Below are positions 26,438-35,886 of a stretch of DNA of 64,000 nt, piece by piece. The stretch spans positions 372,001 through 436,000 of the forward strand of contig NZ_FQXP01000003.1 of the NCBI RefSeq assembly GCF_900130005.1. The letters are read 5' to 3'. Under the pieces are notes generated by a model that saw nothing but the letters and a program-made list of their open reading frames with translations, did no database searches and was not told the origin of the DNA. The stretch comes from Clostridium collagenovorans DSM 3089 (lineage in GTDB: Bacteria > Bacillota > Clostridia > Clostridiales > Clostridiaceae). Numbering within the stretch: position 1 is the stretch's first letter; every line of letters starts with the position of its first letter. The position numbers and the translations under genes are program-made.

Positions 26438-28639
26438 GTGGGAATACGAAAATTACGTGATAAGACTACTATAAGAAAAAGAGGGACACTAATGATTTTA
26501 GTGTTTGGTGCGGTATTATTAGGTCTTGTTGGACGTTTATGTTATTTAATGGTGGTTCAAAGTGATGACTTAAAAGAAAGGGCACAAGAGCAATGGACAG
26601 GAGAGGTTGTAATAGCTCCTAAAAGAGGAAAAATTCTAGATAGAAATGGCAAGGAACTGGCAATAAGTGCTAATGTTTATAGATTAGATGTAGACCTTAA
26701 TGCTTTAAGAAGAGATATTGATGATAAGAAAAATATCTCTATGGAAGAAATAATAAAAAATCTATCAGAATTAACAGGTGTTAGCATAGAAACACTAAAT
26801 AAAAAAATGGTTGAACCTCTTCCAAATGGAAAGCCAAAAGGTTCAGCAGAAATCAAAAGAAGTATGGAAAAGGAACAAATAACTAAAATAGAAAATTACT
26901 TAAATGAAAATAAGATTTATGGATTTTTAATATCACCAGATACTAAAAGGTATTATCCAAATAACAACTTTTTAGCTCATGTAATTGGTTCAACAAACTC
27001 CGATGGAGATGGATTAATGGGAATTGAGCAAGTTTACAACGAGGTATTAGCGGGAATACCTGGACTTAAAATTTCTGAAATGGATAAAGATAGGCAAGAT
27101 ATGCCTTATGTACTTACAGATTACACAAAACCTGTAGATGGTAAAAATGTAGTCTTAACCGTTGATGAGAACATACAATTTTTTGCTGAAAAAGCAGCAG
27201 ATCAAGCATTAAAAGATAATAAAGCTAAGGCTGTATCAGTTGTTGTAATGGACCCTAATAATGGAGAAATTTTAGGGATGGCCAATAAGCCAGATTTTAA
27301 TCCAAATAACTCTTATAACAATGATTTATCCTTAGAAGATAACCAAAAGTTATGGAGAAATAGATCCGTAAGTGATACCTTTGAGCCAGGATCTATTTTT
27401 AAGGTTGTTACAGCTACTGCAGCTTTAGCTGAAGGAAAGGTAACAAGAGAAGATAGCTTTAACTGCGGAGGTTCTAAATTAATAGGTGGAAGAACCATAC
27501 GTTGTTGGAAGACATCTGGACATGGAAGTCAGAGTTTTACTGAAATCCTAAAAAACTCTTGTAACGTTGGGTTTATGGATCTTGGAGAAAGACTAGGTCC
27601 AGAATTATTAAATAAATATATAAAATTATTTGGTCTTGGAGAAAAAACAGGAATTGACTTGAATGGTGAAGCTAGAGGAATTATAAAAGCTACTGAAGAT
27701 ATATCTGTAACAGACCTTGCAACAATTTCATTTGGACAAACTAATACATTATCAATTGTTCAATATTTAAGAGCTTTCAATGCAATAGCAAATGGGGGAA
27801 AATTAATTACACCTCATTTAATGAAAGAAGTTACGCATTATGATGATGAAAATAATATGGTTATAGATGCTGCTTATAATAATTACAATGAGAAGCAAAA
27901 TCTAGATGAGAATGTTGTAAGAGAGTTAAGAGGAGACTTGGAAAAGGTTATCTCAGAAGGTGGAGGAAAGAAGGCTTCTATACAAGGATATAGAATAGCA
28001 GGTAAAACAGGTACAGCTCAAAAAATAGATGCTGAGCATGGTGGATATGGTACTGGAAAATACATATCTTCCTTTGCAGGTATGGCACCAGCGGATAATC
28101 CAAAGGTTACAGTTATGGTATCTATAGATGAACCTGATCCATCTAACTACTATGCTGGACAAATTGCTGCACCAGTAGGGCAACAATTATTCAATGATAT
28201 CTTTAACTACTATGCCTTAAAACCAGAAGGAAATCCAGAAGATGCAGCACAAAGTCTTCTAAAGGATGTAATAGTACCAGAGGTTAGAAATCTAGAGTTA
28301 AAGGATGGATTAAATCAATTAACAGAGCAAGGATTAAAATATAAGGTTGAGGGTGATGGTAAGCAAATTCTTGATATTAACCCTAAACCAGGTTCTAGTG
28401 TTAAAGAAGGTACAGAAGTGGTTGTATATACAATTCCTTCTCAATATCAAGATGATACAATAGTAGTTCCTAATGTATCAGGTTACAGTCCAGAAAGGGC
28501 TGAAAGGATACTTAATAGTTTGGGATTAAAGCCTACCTTTGTAGGAAAGGGTATGGTATCCTCTCAAAGTATTAAAGAAGGAACACGGATTAAAAAAGGT
28601 GTTGAGATAACCTTACATCTTGAAGTGATAGGAGATTAA
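26438..28639 (+). CDS. spoVD: Class B penicillin-binding protein SpoVD (FtsI family), two PASTA domains
   Basis: 733 residues from a GTG start with TGGAGG upstream. One membrane anchor (about 18-40), a dimerisation domain, then the transpeptidase domain with S319 in PGSIFKV (SxxK), SCN near 378 and AGKTGTAQ near 523. Two PASTA domains follow, beginning VIVPEVRNLE and TIVVPNVSGYSP. It cross-links peptidoglycan, in Bacillus for the spore cortex. Because no other ftsI-type gene lies in this cluster, the protein might also serve vegetative division; the sequence cannot decide. It ends the rsmH-ftsL-spoVD unit at a terminator. Confidence 0.92.
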   Translation: MGIRKLRDKTTIRKRGTLMILVFGAVLLGLVGRLCYLMVVQSDDLKERAQEQWTGEVVIAPKRGKILDRNGKELAISANVYRLDVDLNALRRDIDDKKNISMEEIIKNLSELTGVSIETLNKKMVEPLPNGKPKGSAEIKRSMEKEQITKIENYLNENKIYGFLISPDTKRYYPNNNFLAHVIGSTNSDGDGLMGIEQVYNEVLAGIPGLKISEMDKDRQDMPYVLTDYTKPVDGKNVVLTVDENIQFFAEKAADQALKDNKAKAVSVVVMDPNNGEILGMANKPDFNPNNSYNNDLSLEDNQKLWRNRSVSDTFEPGSIFKVVTATAALAEGKVTREDSFNCGGSKLIGGRTIRCWKTSGHGSQSFTEILKNSCNVGFMDLGERLGPELLNKYIKLFGLGEKTGIDLNGEARGIIKATEDISVTDLATISFGQTNTLSIVQYLRAFNAIANGGKLITPHLMKEVTHYDDENNMVIDAAYNNYNEKQNLDENVVRELRGDLEKVISEGGGKKASIQGYRIAGKTGTAQKIDAEHGGYGTGKYISSFAGMAPADNPKVTVMVSIDEPDPSNYYAGQIAAPVGQQLFNDIFNYYALKPEGNPEDAAQSLLKDVIVPEVRNLELKDGLNQLTEQGLKYKVEGDGKQILDINPKPGSSVKEGTEVVVYTIPSQYQDDTIVVPNVSGYSPERAERILNSLGLKPTFVGKGMVSSQSIKEGTRIKKGVEITLHLEVIGD

Positions 28640-28657
28640 AAAGTATTAGTTGGTTGG

Positions 28658-28689
28658 TCGGCAGGAGGATATCATACCTGCCGATTTTT
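28658..28689 (+). terminator. Terminator after spoVD
   Basis: TCGGCAGG (28658-28665) pairs with CCTGCCGA (28677-28684), 11-base loop, then TTTTT. Confidence 0.85.
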
Positions 28690-28729
28690 ATGAGGTTTTA
28701 TAGAGAAAATTAAAATTAACTTTTAATTG

Positions 28730-28757
28730 TTACAACTTATATAAAGTTTGGTATAAT
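28730..28757 (+). promoter_or_regulatory. Predicted sigma-A promoter for murF-mraY-spoVE
   Basis: TTACAA (28730-28735), 16 bases, TATAAT (28752-28757). With the terminator just upstream this separates murF-mraY-spoVE from the rsmH-spoVD unit. Confidence 0.55.
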
Positions 28758-28825
28758 CATAAAGGGAAAAAATATAATTTAATAAACAGAGAATTAATAA
28801 CTTTTAAATAAAGGAGTTGTTTTAA

Positions 28826-30202
28826 GTGGAGAAATTAACTTTAAAGGAAATTGAAGTTGCTATAAAAGGCAAGATAATCCAAAAAGGAACGGAAGAGGAG
28901 TTTTATAATGTATCTATAGATACTAGAAACTTAAAAGATGGTGATATTTATTTAGCTATTCGTGGAGAAAACTTCAATGGAAATGATTATGTAGTGGAAG
29001 CTATGAATAAGGGAGCTAAACTATGTATAGTTGATGAAGTTAAATTTGAATGTAGTGATATAAAGGAAGATGTTTCTGTATTATTAGTGAAAAATACAAG
29101 AAAAGCTATACTAGATTTAGCTAGATACTATAGAGAAACATTAGATATAAAGGTAGTTGGAATAACTGGTTCTACAGGTAAGACTTCTACAAAGGATTTA
29201 ACAGCAGCTGTTTTAGGCTCAAAATACAAGGTTTTCAAAACTAAGGGTAATTTTAATAATGAAATAGGATTGCCACTTATGATCTTTAGTTTAGATAGAA
29301 GTTACGATATAGCGGTTCTTGAAATGGGCATGAGTAATGAAGGAGAAATTCATAATCTTGCTTATGCTGCAAAGCCTGATATTGCACTTATAACTAATGT
29401 TGGTATTTCACACATTGAGAACTTAGGAACTAGAGAAAATATTTTAAAAGCAAAGATGGAAATTACTGATTTCTTTAATGAAAATAACGTATTAATAATA
29501 AACTGTGATAACGATATGTTAAGCACTGTAAAAGAAAAAGATTACAAAATTGTAAAAATTGGCACTGAAAATGAATTAAATTACAAGGCAAGAGGTATAA
29601 TTAGTAATGAGGATAGTGTTAAATTTCAACTAAAAGAAGATAATACCTGTGATTTGGTACAATATGTTATAAATATGCCAGGAAAACATAATGTTTTAAA
29701 TGGAATGTTAGCAATAGCTTGTGGGAAAGAACTAGGATTAAGTGTTGAAGAAATTCAAAGAGGTTTATTGAATGTTGAAGCTACTTCAATGCGACTAGAA
29801 GTAATTAAGAGTGAAAAGTTAACTATAATTAATGACTGTTATAATGCGAGTCCAGATTCTATGTTTGCGGCTTTAGATGTATTAAAAAACTGCAATGGAA
29901 ATAAGAAAATAGCAATATTAGGTACTATGAAGGAATTGGGAAATGAAGCTAAGAATGCTCATTTTAAGGTTGGAGAATATGCTAAGGAATGTGGAGTGGA
30001 TTTATTAATATGCATAGGTGATAACAGTGAGGATTATAAGTTAGGATTTGCCCAAAATTCCGACTCTATGGTTTTTGATGATAAAGATGAAGCCATAAAA
30101 TATTTAGAGAATTTCATTAGTTTAGGTGATGTGGTTTTGGTAAAGGCATCTAGATCCATGAAATTTGAACATATAGTGAATAAATTGATAGAGTATAAAT
30201 AA
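28826..30202 (+). CDS. murF: UDP-MurNAc-tripeptide--D-alanyl-D-alanine ligase
   Basis: 458 residues, GTG start after AAGGAG. MurF adds D-Ala-D-Ala to UDP-MurNAc-tripeptide in the cytoplasm with ATP. The ATP loop is GITGSTGKTSTKD (about residues 112-124). Others are TKGNFNNEIGLPL, LEMGMSNEGEIHNL, the N-terminal SIDTRNLKDGDIYLA and NDCYNASPDSM. It is the first gene of a murF-mraY-spoVE unit. murE and murD, which sit around here in Bacillus, are absent from this cluster. Confidence 0.96.
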   Translation: MEKLTLKEIEVAIKGKIIQKGTEEEFYNVSIDTRNLKDGDIYLAIRGENFNGNDYVVEAMNKGAKLCIVDEVKFECSDIKEDVSVLLVKNTRKAILDLARYYRETLDIKVVGITGSTGKTSTKDLTAAVLGSKYKVFKTKGNFNNEIGLPLMIFSLDRSYDIAVLEMGMSNEGEIHNLAYAAKPDIALITNVGISHIENLGTRENILKAKMEITDFFNENNVLIINCDNDMLSTVKEKDYKIVKIGTENELNYKARGIISNEDSVKFQLKEDNTCDLVQYVINMPGKHNVLNGMLAIACGKELGLSVEEIQRGLLNVEATSMRLEVIKSEKLTIINDCYNASPDSMFAALDVLKNCNGNKKIAILGTMKELGNEAKNAHFKVGEYAKECGVDLLICIGDNSEDYKLGFAQNSDSMVFDDKDEAIKYLENFISLGDVVLVKASRSMKFEHIVNKLIEYK

Positions 30203-30221
30203 CTAAAGTGAGGTATTATTC

Positions 30222-31175
30222 ATGAATAAAATTATCTATTGTGTACTACTAGCATTTGTAATAGCCTTAATTCAAGGACCTATTTTAATACCAGTATTGC
30301 ATAAGTTGAAATTTGGTCAAAATATTAGAGGAGAAGGTCCTCAAAGTCATAGGAAAAAAGCAGGTACTCCAACTATGGGAGGAGTAATATTTATTTTAGC
30401 AACTATTATTACTTTTTTAATAGTAGAAGGAAAACCTAATAGTGAAGCTCTTGTATTATTAGGATCTTTAGTTGGATTTGGTATTATTGGCTTTTTAGAT
30501 GATATGTTAAAAATAGTTAAAAAACAAAATGAAGGGTTAAAAGCTTATCAAAAAATGGGCTTGATTATAGTTATATCTGTTATTTTAGCTATATATGGTC
30601 AAAAACAATTAGGAACTGATATGTTTGTACCATTTTTAAATACTACAATTGATTTGAAAATGCTTTATATTCCATTCATAGTATTTTATTTTGCAGCATT
30701 TAGTAATGCAGTGAATTTAACTGATGGATTAGATGGTTTAGCTACTTCTATAACTTTATTAGTAATGACATTCTTTGCATTAGTAAGTTTTGCTCAAGGA
30801 AGATATGACTTAGCTATATTCTGTGCAATTTTAGCTGGAGCTTTATTAGGGTTCTTAAGAAATAACACTTACCCAGCTAAGATTTTTATGGGAGATACAG
30901 GTTCCTTGGCTCTTGGTGGAGTTGTAGCAGCAGTTGCAATGCTTTTAAAACTTCCATTAGTCCTTGTAATAGTTGGTGGAATTTATGTGGCGGAAACTGT
31001 ATCTGTTGTATTACAAGTAGCTTCTTTTAAATTAACAGGAAAAAGAATTTTTAAGATGGCTCCATTACACCATCATTTTGAATTGTCAGGATGGCATGAA
31101 AGCAAGATAGTTGTAGTATTTTCAATGACAACAGTTATTTTGTGTTTAATTGGATTTTTAGCATTATCCCTATAG
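30222..31175 (+). CDS. mraY: Phospho-N-acetylmuramoyl-pentapeptide transferase
   Basis: 317 residues with about ten membrane spans. MraY moves phospho-MurNAc-pentapeptide onto undecaprenyl phosphate to give lipid I. Family motifs are [11 protein letters not shown], the acidic [24 protein letters not shown], the catalytic-loop [11 protein letters not shown] and the histidine motif APLHHHFE. Start follows TGAGGT, 19 bases after murF. MurG, the next enzyme, is encoded about 25 kb upstream. Confidence 0.97.
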   Translation: MNKIIYCVLLAFVIALIQGPILIPVLHKLKFGQNIRGEGPQSHRKKAGTPTMGGVIFILATIITFLIVEGKPNSEALVLLGSLVGFGIIGFLDDMLKIVKKQNEGLKAYQKMGLIIVISVILAIYGQKQLGTDMFVPFLNTTIDLKMLYIPFIVFYFAAFSNAVNLTDGLDGLATSITLLVMTFFALVSFAQGRYDLAIFCAILAGALLGFLRNNTYPAKIFMGDTGSLALGGVVAAVAMLLKLPLVLVIVGGIYVAETVSVVLQVASFKLTGKRIFKMAPLHHHFELSGWHESKIVVVFSMTTVILCLIGFLALSL

Positions 31176-31196
31176 TATTAAATAGGAGGGGGTAAA

Positions 31197-32339
31197 ATGG
31201 TTCAACCCGTAAAAACAAAGAAAGACTCTAAGAAGAAATTAGGAAAAGTTGATTTTGCTTTATTTTTTATAATAATGTTATTGGTATCCTTTGGTGTTAT
31301 TATGGTTTATAGTGCAAGTTCTTATTCAGCATTTTTCTCTGCTAACTATAATTATGATAGCTATTTCTTTTTGAAAAAGCAAGGTATGTGGGCTATACTT
31401 GGAACAGCAGGAATGATTTTTTCAATGCAAATAGACTACCATAAATATAAAAAGCATATACCTTGGGTATTAGTTGTTATTTTTACAATGCTAGGAGCTG
31501 TTTTTGCATTTCCTGAGATAAATGGTGCTCATAGATGGATTGGATTTGGAGGAGCATCAATACAACCTTCGGAAATAGCTAAATATGCTATAGTAGTATT
31601 TATTGCTATTGCTATTGATAAAAAGGGAGATGGAATAAAAAAATTCTCAACAGGAATTTTGCCTATTCTATTAGTAGTAGCTTTATTTGCAGGAATAATA
31701 CTTATAGAGCCTAATATGAGTATTGCTTGTGTAATATGTTTTGTAACTATGATAATGTTGTTTGTTGGTGGAATACCACTTAAATATTTTGGTGCTTTAG
31801 GTGCTACAGGAGTAGTTGCAATAGTTGCAGGTATTTTATTAGAACCTTTTAGAGTGAAAAGACTATTTAACTTTGTAAATCCTTGGGCAGATGCATCAGG
31901 GGTAGGATATCAATTGGTTCAATCTTTAATTGCATTAGGTTCTGGTGGGATTTTTGGTGTTGGATTAGGACAGTCAAGACAAAAATGTTTTTATATACCA
32001 GAAGCTCATAATGATTTTATTTTTGCTATTATAGGTGAAGAACTTGGATTAATTGGTTGTGCTGCAGTAATTATTTTATATGTTCTTTTTATAATAAGAG
32101 GAATAAGAGTAGCGGTAAGAGCGAAAGATACATATGGTTCATTACTTGCTATTGGTATAACATCTGTAGTAGCAGTTCAAGCTATAATTAATATAGCGGT
32201 TGTTTCAGGTAGTATGCCTGTTACTGGTGTGCCTTTGCCATTTATAAGTTATGGTGGTTCGGCACTAGTATTTAATATGTTCGCTATGGGAATCTTATTA
32301 AATATATCAAGAAATACTGAAAAGAAATCAATGCTTTAA
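31197..32339 (+). CDS. spoVE: SEDS-family lipid II polymerase SpoVE/FtsW
   Basis: 380 residues, ten membrane spans after a basic N-terminus. SEDS proteins polymerise glycan chains and pair with class B PBPs. Family features are VMVYSASSY in the first span, GAHRWIGFGGASIQPSE with its conserved W and PSE, LGLIGCAAV, and SYGGSALVFNMFAMGILLNISR at the end. The pairing with spoVD in the neighbouring operon and the position after mraY suggest SpoVE. FtsW is the alternative, and one protein may cover both roles. Start follows AGGAGGGG. A long terminator follows. Confidence 0.9.
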   Translation: MVQPVKTKKDSKKKLGKVDFALFFIIMLLVSFGVIMVYSASSYSAFFSANYNYDSYFFLKKQGMWAILGTAGMIFSMQIDYHKYKKHIPWVLVVIFTMLGAVFAFPEINGAHRWIGFGGASIQPSEIAKYAIVVFIAIAIDKKGDGIKKFSTGILPILLVVALFAGIILIEPNMSIACVICFVTMIMLFVGGIPLKYFGALGATGVVAIVAGILLEPFRVKRLFNFVNPWADASGVGYQLVQSLIALGSGGIFGVGLGQSRQKCFYIPEAHNDFIFAIIGEELGLIGCAAVIILYVLFIIRGIRVAVRAKDTYGSLLAIGITSVVAVQAIINIAVVSGSMPVTGVPLPFISYGGSALVFNMFAMGILLNISRNTEKKSML

Positions 32340-32350
32340 TATAAAAGTTA

Positions 32351-32401
32351 AAAGAAAAAGGTTATTTCAAAGCTTTACATTTTGAAATAGCCTTTTTCTT
32401 T
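32351..32401 (+). terminator. Terminator after spoVE
   Basis: Left arm starting AAAGAAAAAGG (32351) pairs over about 20 bases with the arm ending CCTTTTTCTTT (32401), one T-G wobble, 10-base loop. Confidence 0.85.
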
Positions 32402-32543
32402 ATAAAAATAGTTAATAAGTAGCGAAAGTTTTATAAAAAGTATAAAAATTAACTTATTATTCTATAATTATAGATAATTTTTGATGAAAAAATATACAAA
32501 AAGTGTTATTATATAATAAGAAAAAACTATAAGTGGTGATTAT

Positions 32544-33356
32544 ATGATAGAAGGCAAAAATAAGGATAACATTAAGAAAAATATAAAATCTAAAAAGGAT
32601 ATTTTAGCTAATAAAGAAGAAATAATAAGAAAAAGAAAACGTAAAAAAGCTTTGAGAAGAGTTTTCCTAATTCTTACTATATTAGTTATTATTTTAACCA
32701 CCTTAGCATTAAAAGCTCAGTATTTTAACATTACTTCTATAGAAGTTACTGGGTTAATAAATTTAAAGGAAGATGATATAAAAGGACTTTTACCTTTTAA
32801 GAATGGAGATAATATCTTAAAAATAAATGTAAATAAATCAAAGGAAAGTATAAAATCTAATCCATATGTAGAAAATGTAGATATAAGAAGAAAATTTCCA
32901 AATAAGATTAATGTTAATGTAGAAGAAAAATATGCTAAATATTATGTTCAACATGAAGATACATATATTTTATTGGACTCTGATGGAACTGTTATAGAGT
33001 CTAGAAAGGATATAGATGGTTTAAATTTATATGAATTAAGAGGTATGGATCCAGGAAATTTAAATGTTGGAGAAAAGGTAGTATTCGAAGATGAAAGAAA
33101 TATAGATTTCATGAAGGAATTTTATAATTTAATGAGCAGAAATCAAAGTAGTATTAAATTTAATTCTATAGATATGAATTCTGTTATAAACTTAAAGGTG
33201 TACAGTAATAATATCGAAATAAGGATAGGAACAATAGAAAAACTACAGGATAAATTAAATGTAGCTATTAATTTAATTGAAGCTGAAGGACTATCAGATA
33301 AAGTTGGATATATAGATGTTAGCTTTAATGGGAGTCCTGTTATAAATATAGAGTAG
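32544..33356 (+). CDS. divIB: Cell division protein DivIB/FtsQ
   Basis: 270 residues. A very basic cytoplasmic N-terminus (about 1-38) is followed by one membrane span (about 40-58, VFLILTILVIILTTLAL) and a POTRA domain starting FNITSIEVTGLINLKEDDI. The motifs NPYVENVDIRRKFPNKINVNVEEK are typical. It bridges FtsL and the septal synthase outside the membrane. It is the first gene of a run through divIVA with very short gaps. Confidence 0.92.
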   Translation: MIEGKNKDNIKKNIKSKKDILANKEEIIRKRKRKKALRRVFLILTILVIILTTLALKAQYFNITSIEVTGLINLKEDDIKGLLPFKNGDNILKINVNKSKESIKSNPYVENVDIRRKFPNKINVNVEEKYAKYYVQHEDTYILLDSDGTVIESRKDIDGLNLYELRGMDPGNLNVGEKVVFEDERNIDFMKEFYNLMSRNQSSIKFNSIDMNSVINLKVYSNNIEIRIGTIEKLQDKLNVAINLIEAEGLSDKVGYIDVSFNGSPVINIE

Positions 33357-33366
33357 GAGGAAGATT

Positions 33367-34086
33367 ATGAAAAGAGTTGCTTCTAAAATTTCCATAGCTT
33401 TTGTATGTGCTCTACTAGGTTTTATGCTTACTCATCAATTTAGAGTTATGAATAGCAAAACTAGTGATGGAAGTATTAATCAAAACAGTGCGGATATAAT
33501 TCATCAAAATGAGCAATTAACTAAGCAAAAGGAAGAGTATGAAGAAAAATTAAAAGCTGTTGAAAGTAAGTTAAGTCAATATGAAAATGCTTCAGCTAGT
33601 AGAAATGATGAAAGTAAAATTTTACTAGAGCAGTTAGAACAACTTAGAAATGTAAATGGAGCAACAGAACTTGTTGGTGAGGGAATAACAATTTACATAA
33701 CACCTAAATCATCAATAGTAAACGCAAATTATCAAGGTCATTATATACAAGACTTAGATTTAGTTGATATAGTAAACGAGCTTTATGCAGGGCAAGCAGA
33801 AGCAATTTCTATAAATGATATAAGATTGCTTGGAAAATCTGGAATAAGGACTGCTGGTAATGCTATAATTATAGGTAATGAGAGAATTTCACCCTATAAA
33901 CCTGTTGTAATAAAAGCTATAGGTAAAAAAGAGTTACTAGAAAGTGCCGTTACTTTTGTTGGAAGCATACCGGAAACTCTTAGTAACACCTGTGATGTAA
34001 AATCAGAAGTAAGTAATGAAGTAAAAATACCAAAATCTAATACACCTGTAGAAGACTTTAAGTATGCTAAGCCAGTGGCAAAATAA
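33367..34086 (+). CDS. DUF881 membrane protein, first copy
   Basis: 239 residues. An N-terminal membrane anchor (about 7-24), then a coiled coil (about 45-85, rich in Glu, Lys and Gln), then the DUF881 domain with LVGEGITIYITPKSS, LVDIVNELYAGQAEAISINDIRL and YKPVVIKAIGKKELLESAV. Function is not established; the family regularly sits beside divIB and the small basic protein gene in Firmicutes and Actinobacteria. Start after AGGAGGAAG, 10 bases after divIB. Confidence 0.88.
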   Translation: MKRVASKISIAFVCALLGFMLTHQFRVMNSKTSDGSINQNSADIIHQNEQLTKQKEEYEEKLKAVESKLSQYENASASRNDESKILLEQLEQLRNVNGATELVGEGITIYITPKSSIVNANYQGHYIQDLDLVDIVNELYAGQAEAISINDIRLLGKSGIRTAGNAIIIGNERISPYKPVVIKAIGKKELLESAVTFVGSIPETLSNTCDVKSEVSNEVKIPKSNTPVEDFKYAKPVAK

Positions 34087-34107
34087 AATGAAAGGTAGAG
34101 AAAAAGT

Positions 34108-34446
34108 ATGGTAGCATTAATTGGTTTAATACTTGGTATAATTATAGGGCTTATTTGGAATATAAATATACCATTAAAATTTTCACCATATATATCAGTT
34201 GCGATTTTTGCTTGTTTAGATTCTATATTTGGAGGAGTAAGAGCAACCTTAAATAAACAATTCAAACCAGATATATTTTTGTCAGGTTTTTTTGGAAATG
34301 CCTTAATAGCAGTTTTGCTAGTATATTTAGGGGATAAATTAGGATTACCTATATACTTAGCTGCAGTTATTGTATTTGGTAGTAGGGTTTTAAATAACTT
34401 TGCTATTATAAGAAGAATTTTATTAGAAAAAGTCAAGCATCATTAA
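34108..34446 (+). CDS. sbp: Small basic protein, DUF1290 (Sbp)
   Basis: 112 residues, mostly three or four membrane spans. The signature of the family is seen: GLILGIIIGLIWNINIP at the start, YISVAIFACLDSIFGGVRA, and SGFFGNALIAVLLVYLGDKLG. In Bacillus the gene lies in the same division region between DUF881-type genes. Function is unknown. Located between two DUF881 genes here. Confidence 0.9.
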   Translation: MVALIGLILGIIIGLIWNINIPLKFSPYISVAIFACLDSIFGGVRATLNKQFKPDIFLSGFFGNALIAVLLVYLGDKLGLPIYLAAVIVFGSRVLNNFAIIRRILLEKVKHH

Positions 34447-34457
34447 GAGGTAGTAAG

Positions 34458-35174
34458 ATGAAGAATAATGAGGCGGCAGTATTTGTATTCTTAGCTTCAA
34501 TTGTTGTTGGAATACTAATTTCTATGAATTTAAGTTTTGGCTCTAGTAATGAAGTGTTCTTAAATGTTGAAGAATATAATGAAGCTTACAATAAGAGAAA
34601 TGATTTATATAAAGAAGTCACAACTCTAATGGATAAGTTTGAAGAAAGCTCAGATAAATTAAATAGCTATGAGAAAGATACTAAAAATGAATTAACGGTG
34701 TTATCTAAGATTGGCGAGGAATATGAAAAGCTAAAGATGGATTTAGGTATGGAAGCTGTAGAGGGAGAAGGAATAAGAATAACACTAGATGATGCTAGTA
34801 ATCTTAAATTTGACGAATATTACAGCAATAGTAGTCTTGTACATGATGCTGATTTGTTATATTTAATAAATGATTTAAGAAATGCTGGAGCTGAGGCTAT
34901 AGCAATAAATGGTCATAGAATAATTTATAATACTGAAAGTTTATGTTATGGAACTAGTATTGATTTAGGTGGAATTAAAGTTGTAGCACCTTTTTATATT
35001 ACGGCAATAGGAAGTCAATCTGTCCTTAACAGTTACATGCAAGAATCAAATTCATATTATAAAAGGCTATCCTTGACAAGAGATATACAGCTTAAAATAG
35101 AAAAAATGGATAATATAAAAGTACCAGCTTACAATGGTTCATTAAATAATAAATACATAAGAAAGAAAAGATAA
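34458..35174 (+). CDS. DUF881 membrane protein, second copy
   Basis: 238 residues with the same design as the gene at 33367: one N-terminal membrane span, a coiled coil (about 35-90), and a DUF881 domain with VEGEGIRITLDDAS, LLYLINDLRNAGAEAIAINGHRI and APFYITAIGSQSVLNSYM. Similarity between the two copies is clear only in the domain, so they are old paralogues. The tail ends in a basic KYIRKKR. Start after AAGAGGTAG. Confidence 0.88.
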   Translation: MKNNEAAVFVFLASIVVGILISMNLSFGSSNEVFLNVEEYNEAYNKRNDLYKEVTTLMDKFEESSDKLNSYEKDTKNELTVLSKIGEEYEKLKMDLGMEAVEGEGIRITLDDASNLKFDEYYSNSSLVHDADLLYLINDLRNAGAEAIAINGHRIIYNTESLCYGTSIDLGGIKVVAPFYITAIGSQSVLNSYMQESNSYYKRLSLTRDIQLKIEKMDNIKVPAYNGSLNNKYIRKKR

Positions 35175-35208
35175 AAATGAAATGAATTTAGTGACAAGGG
35201 GGATTGTT

Positions 35209-35871
35209 ATGACTATTTCAGAAAACATTGCGGAAATACGAAAAACCCTTCCAAAGGATGTAACCTTAATATGTGTATCTAAAACTAAACCTGTTGAGTT
35301 ACTTTTACAAGCATATGATTGTGGTGAAAGAAATTTTGGGGAAAACAAAGTACAGGAATTAGTTAGCAAATATGAGGAGATGCCTAAGGATGTAAAATGG
35401 CACCTTATTGGAAAGCTACAAAGGAATAAAGTTAAGTATATAGTAGGTAAAGTAAAGTTAATACATTCTCTTGATAATATTAAGTTACTTGAGGAAATTG
35501 AGAGAGTATATAAAAATAAAGAACTTACAGCAGAGGTATTGATTCAAATTAATATTGGGTGCGAAGAAAGCAAAAGTGGAATATTGTTGGAAGATTTACA
35601 AGAATTATTGATAAGTTGCGAAAAGTGTAGTAATGTAAAAGTAATGGGAATTATGGCTATAATTCCAAAGGGAACTACTAAAGAAAATATGATGTACTTT
35701 AAGCAAATGAAAGATATATTTGATGAAATGTCTACAAAGAATTTTAAAAATATTTCTATGAAGTATTTATCAATGGGAATGTCTTCAGATTATACAGAGG
35801 CTATTAAAGAAGGTGCTAATATTATTAGAGTAGGAAGAAATATCTTTGGAGAAAGAGAATATAAAAGTTAA
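35209..35871 (+). CDS. yggS: YggS/PLPBP-type pyridoxal phosphate homeostasis protein (YlmE)
   Basis: 220 residues from the ATG at 35209, with AAGGGGGA five bases upstream; an ATG at 35182 would place that site inside the coding region. Single-domain fold-type III PLP-binding protein without known enzymatic activity, which buffers PLP. The PLP lysine is in LICVSKTKP (about residue 29). Others are GENKVQEL, WHLIGKLQRNK, MGIMAI, SMGMSSDY and IRVGRNIFGER. It is the usual neighbour of sepF in Firmicutes. Confidence 0.93.
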   Translation: MTISENIAEIRKTLPKDVTLICVSKTKPVELLLQAYDCGERNFGENKVQELVSKYEEMPKDVKWHLIGKLQRNKVKYIVGKVKLIHSLDNIKLLEEIERVYKNKELTAEVLIQINIGCEESKSGILLEDLQELLISCEKCSNVKVMGIMAIIPKGTTKENMMYFKQMKDIFDEMSTKNFKNISMKYLSMGMSSDYTEAIKEGANIIRVGRNIFGEREYKS

Positions 35872-35886
35872 ATTGGAGGAGTAAAA

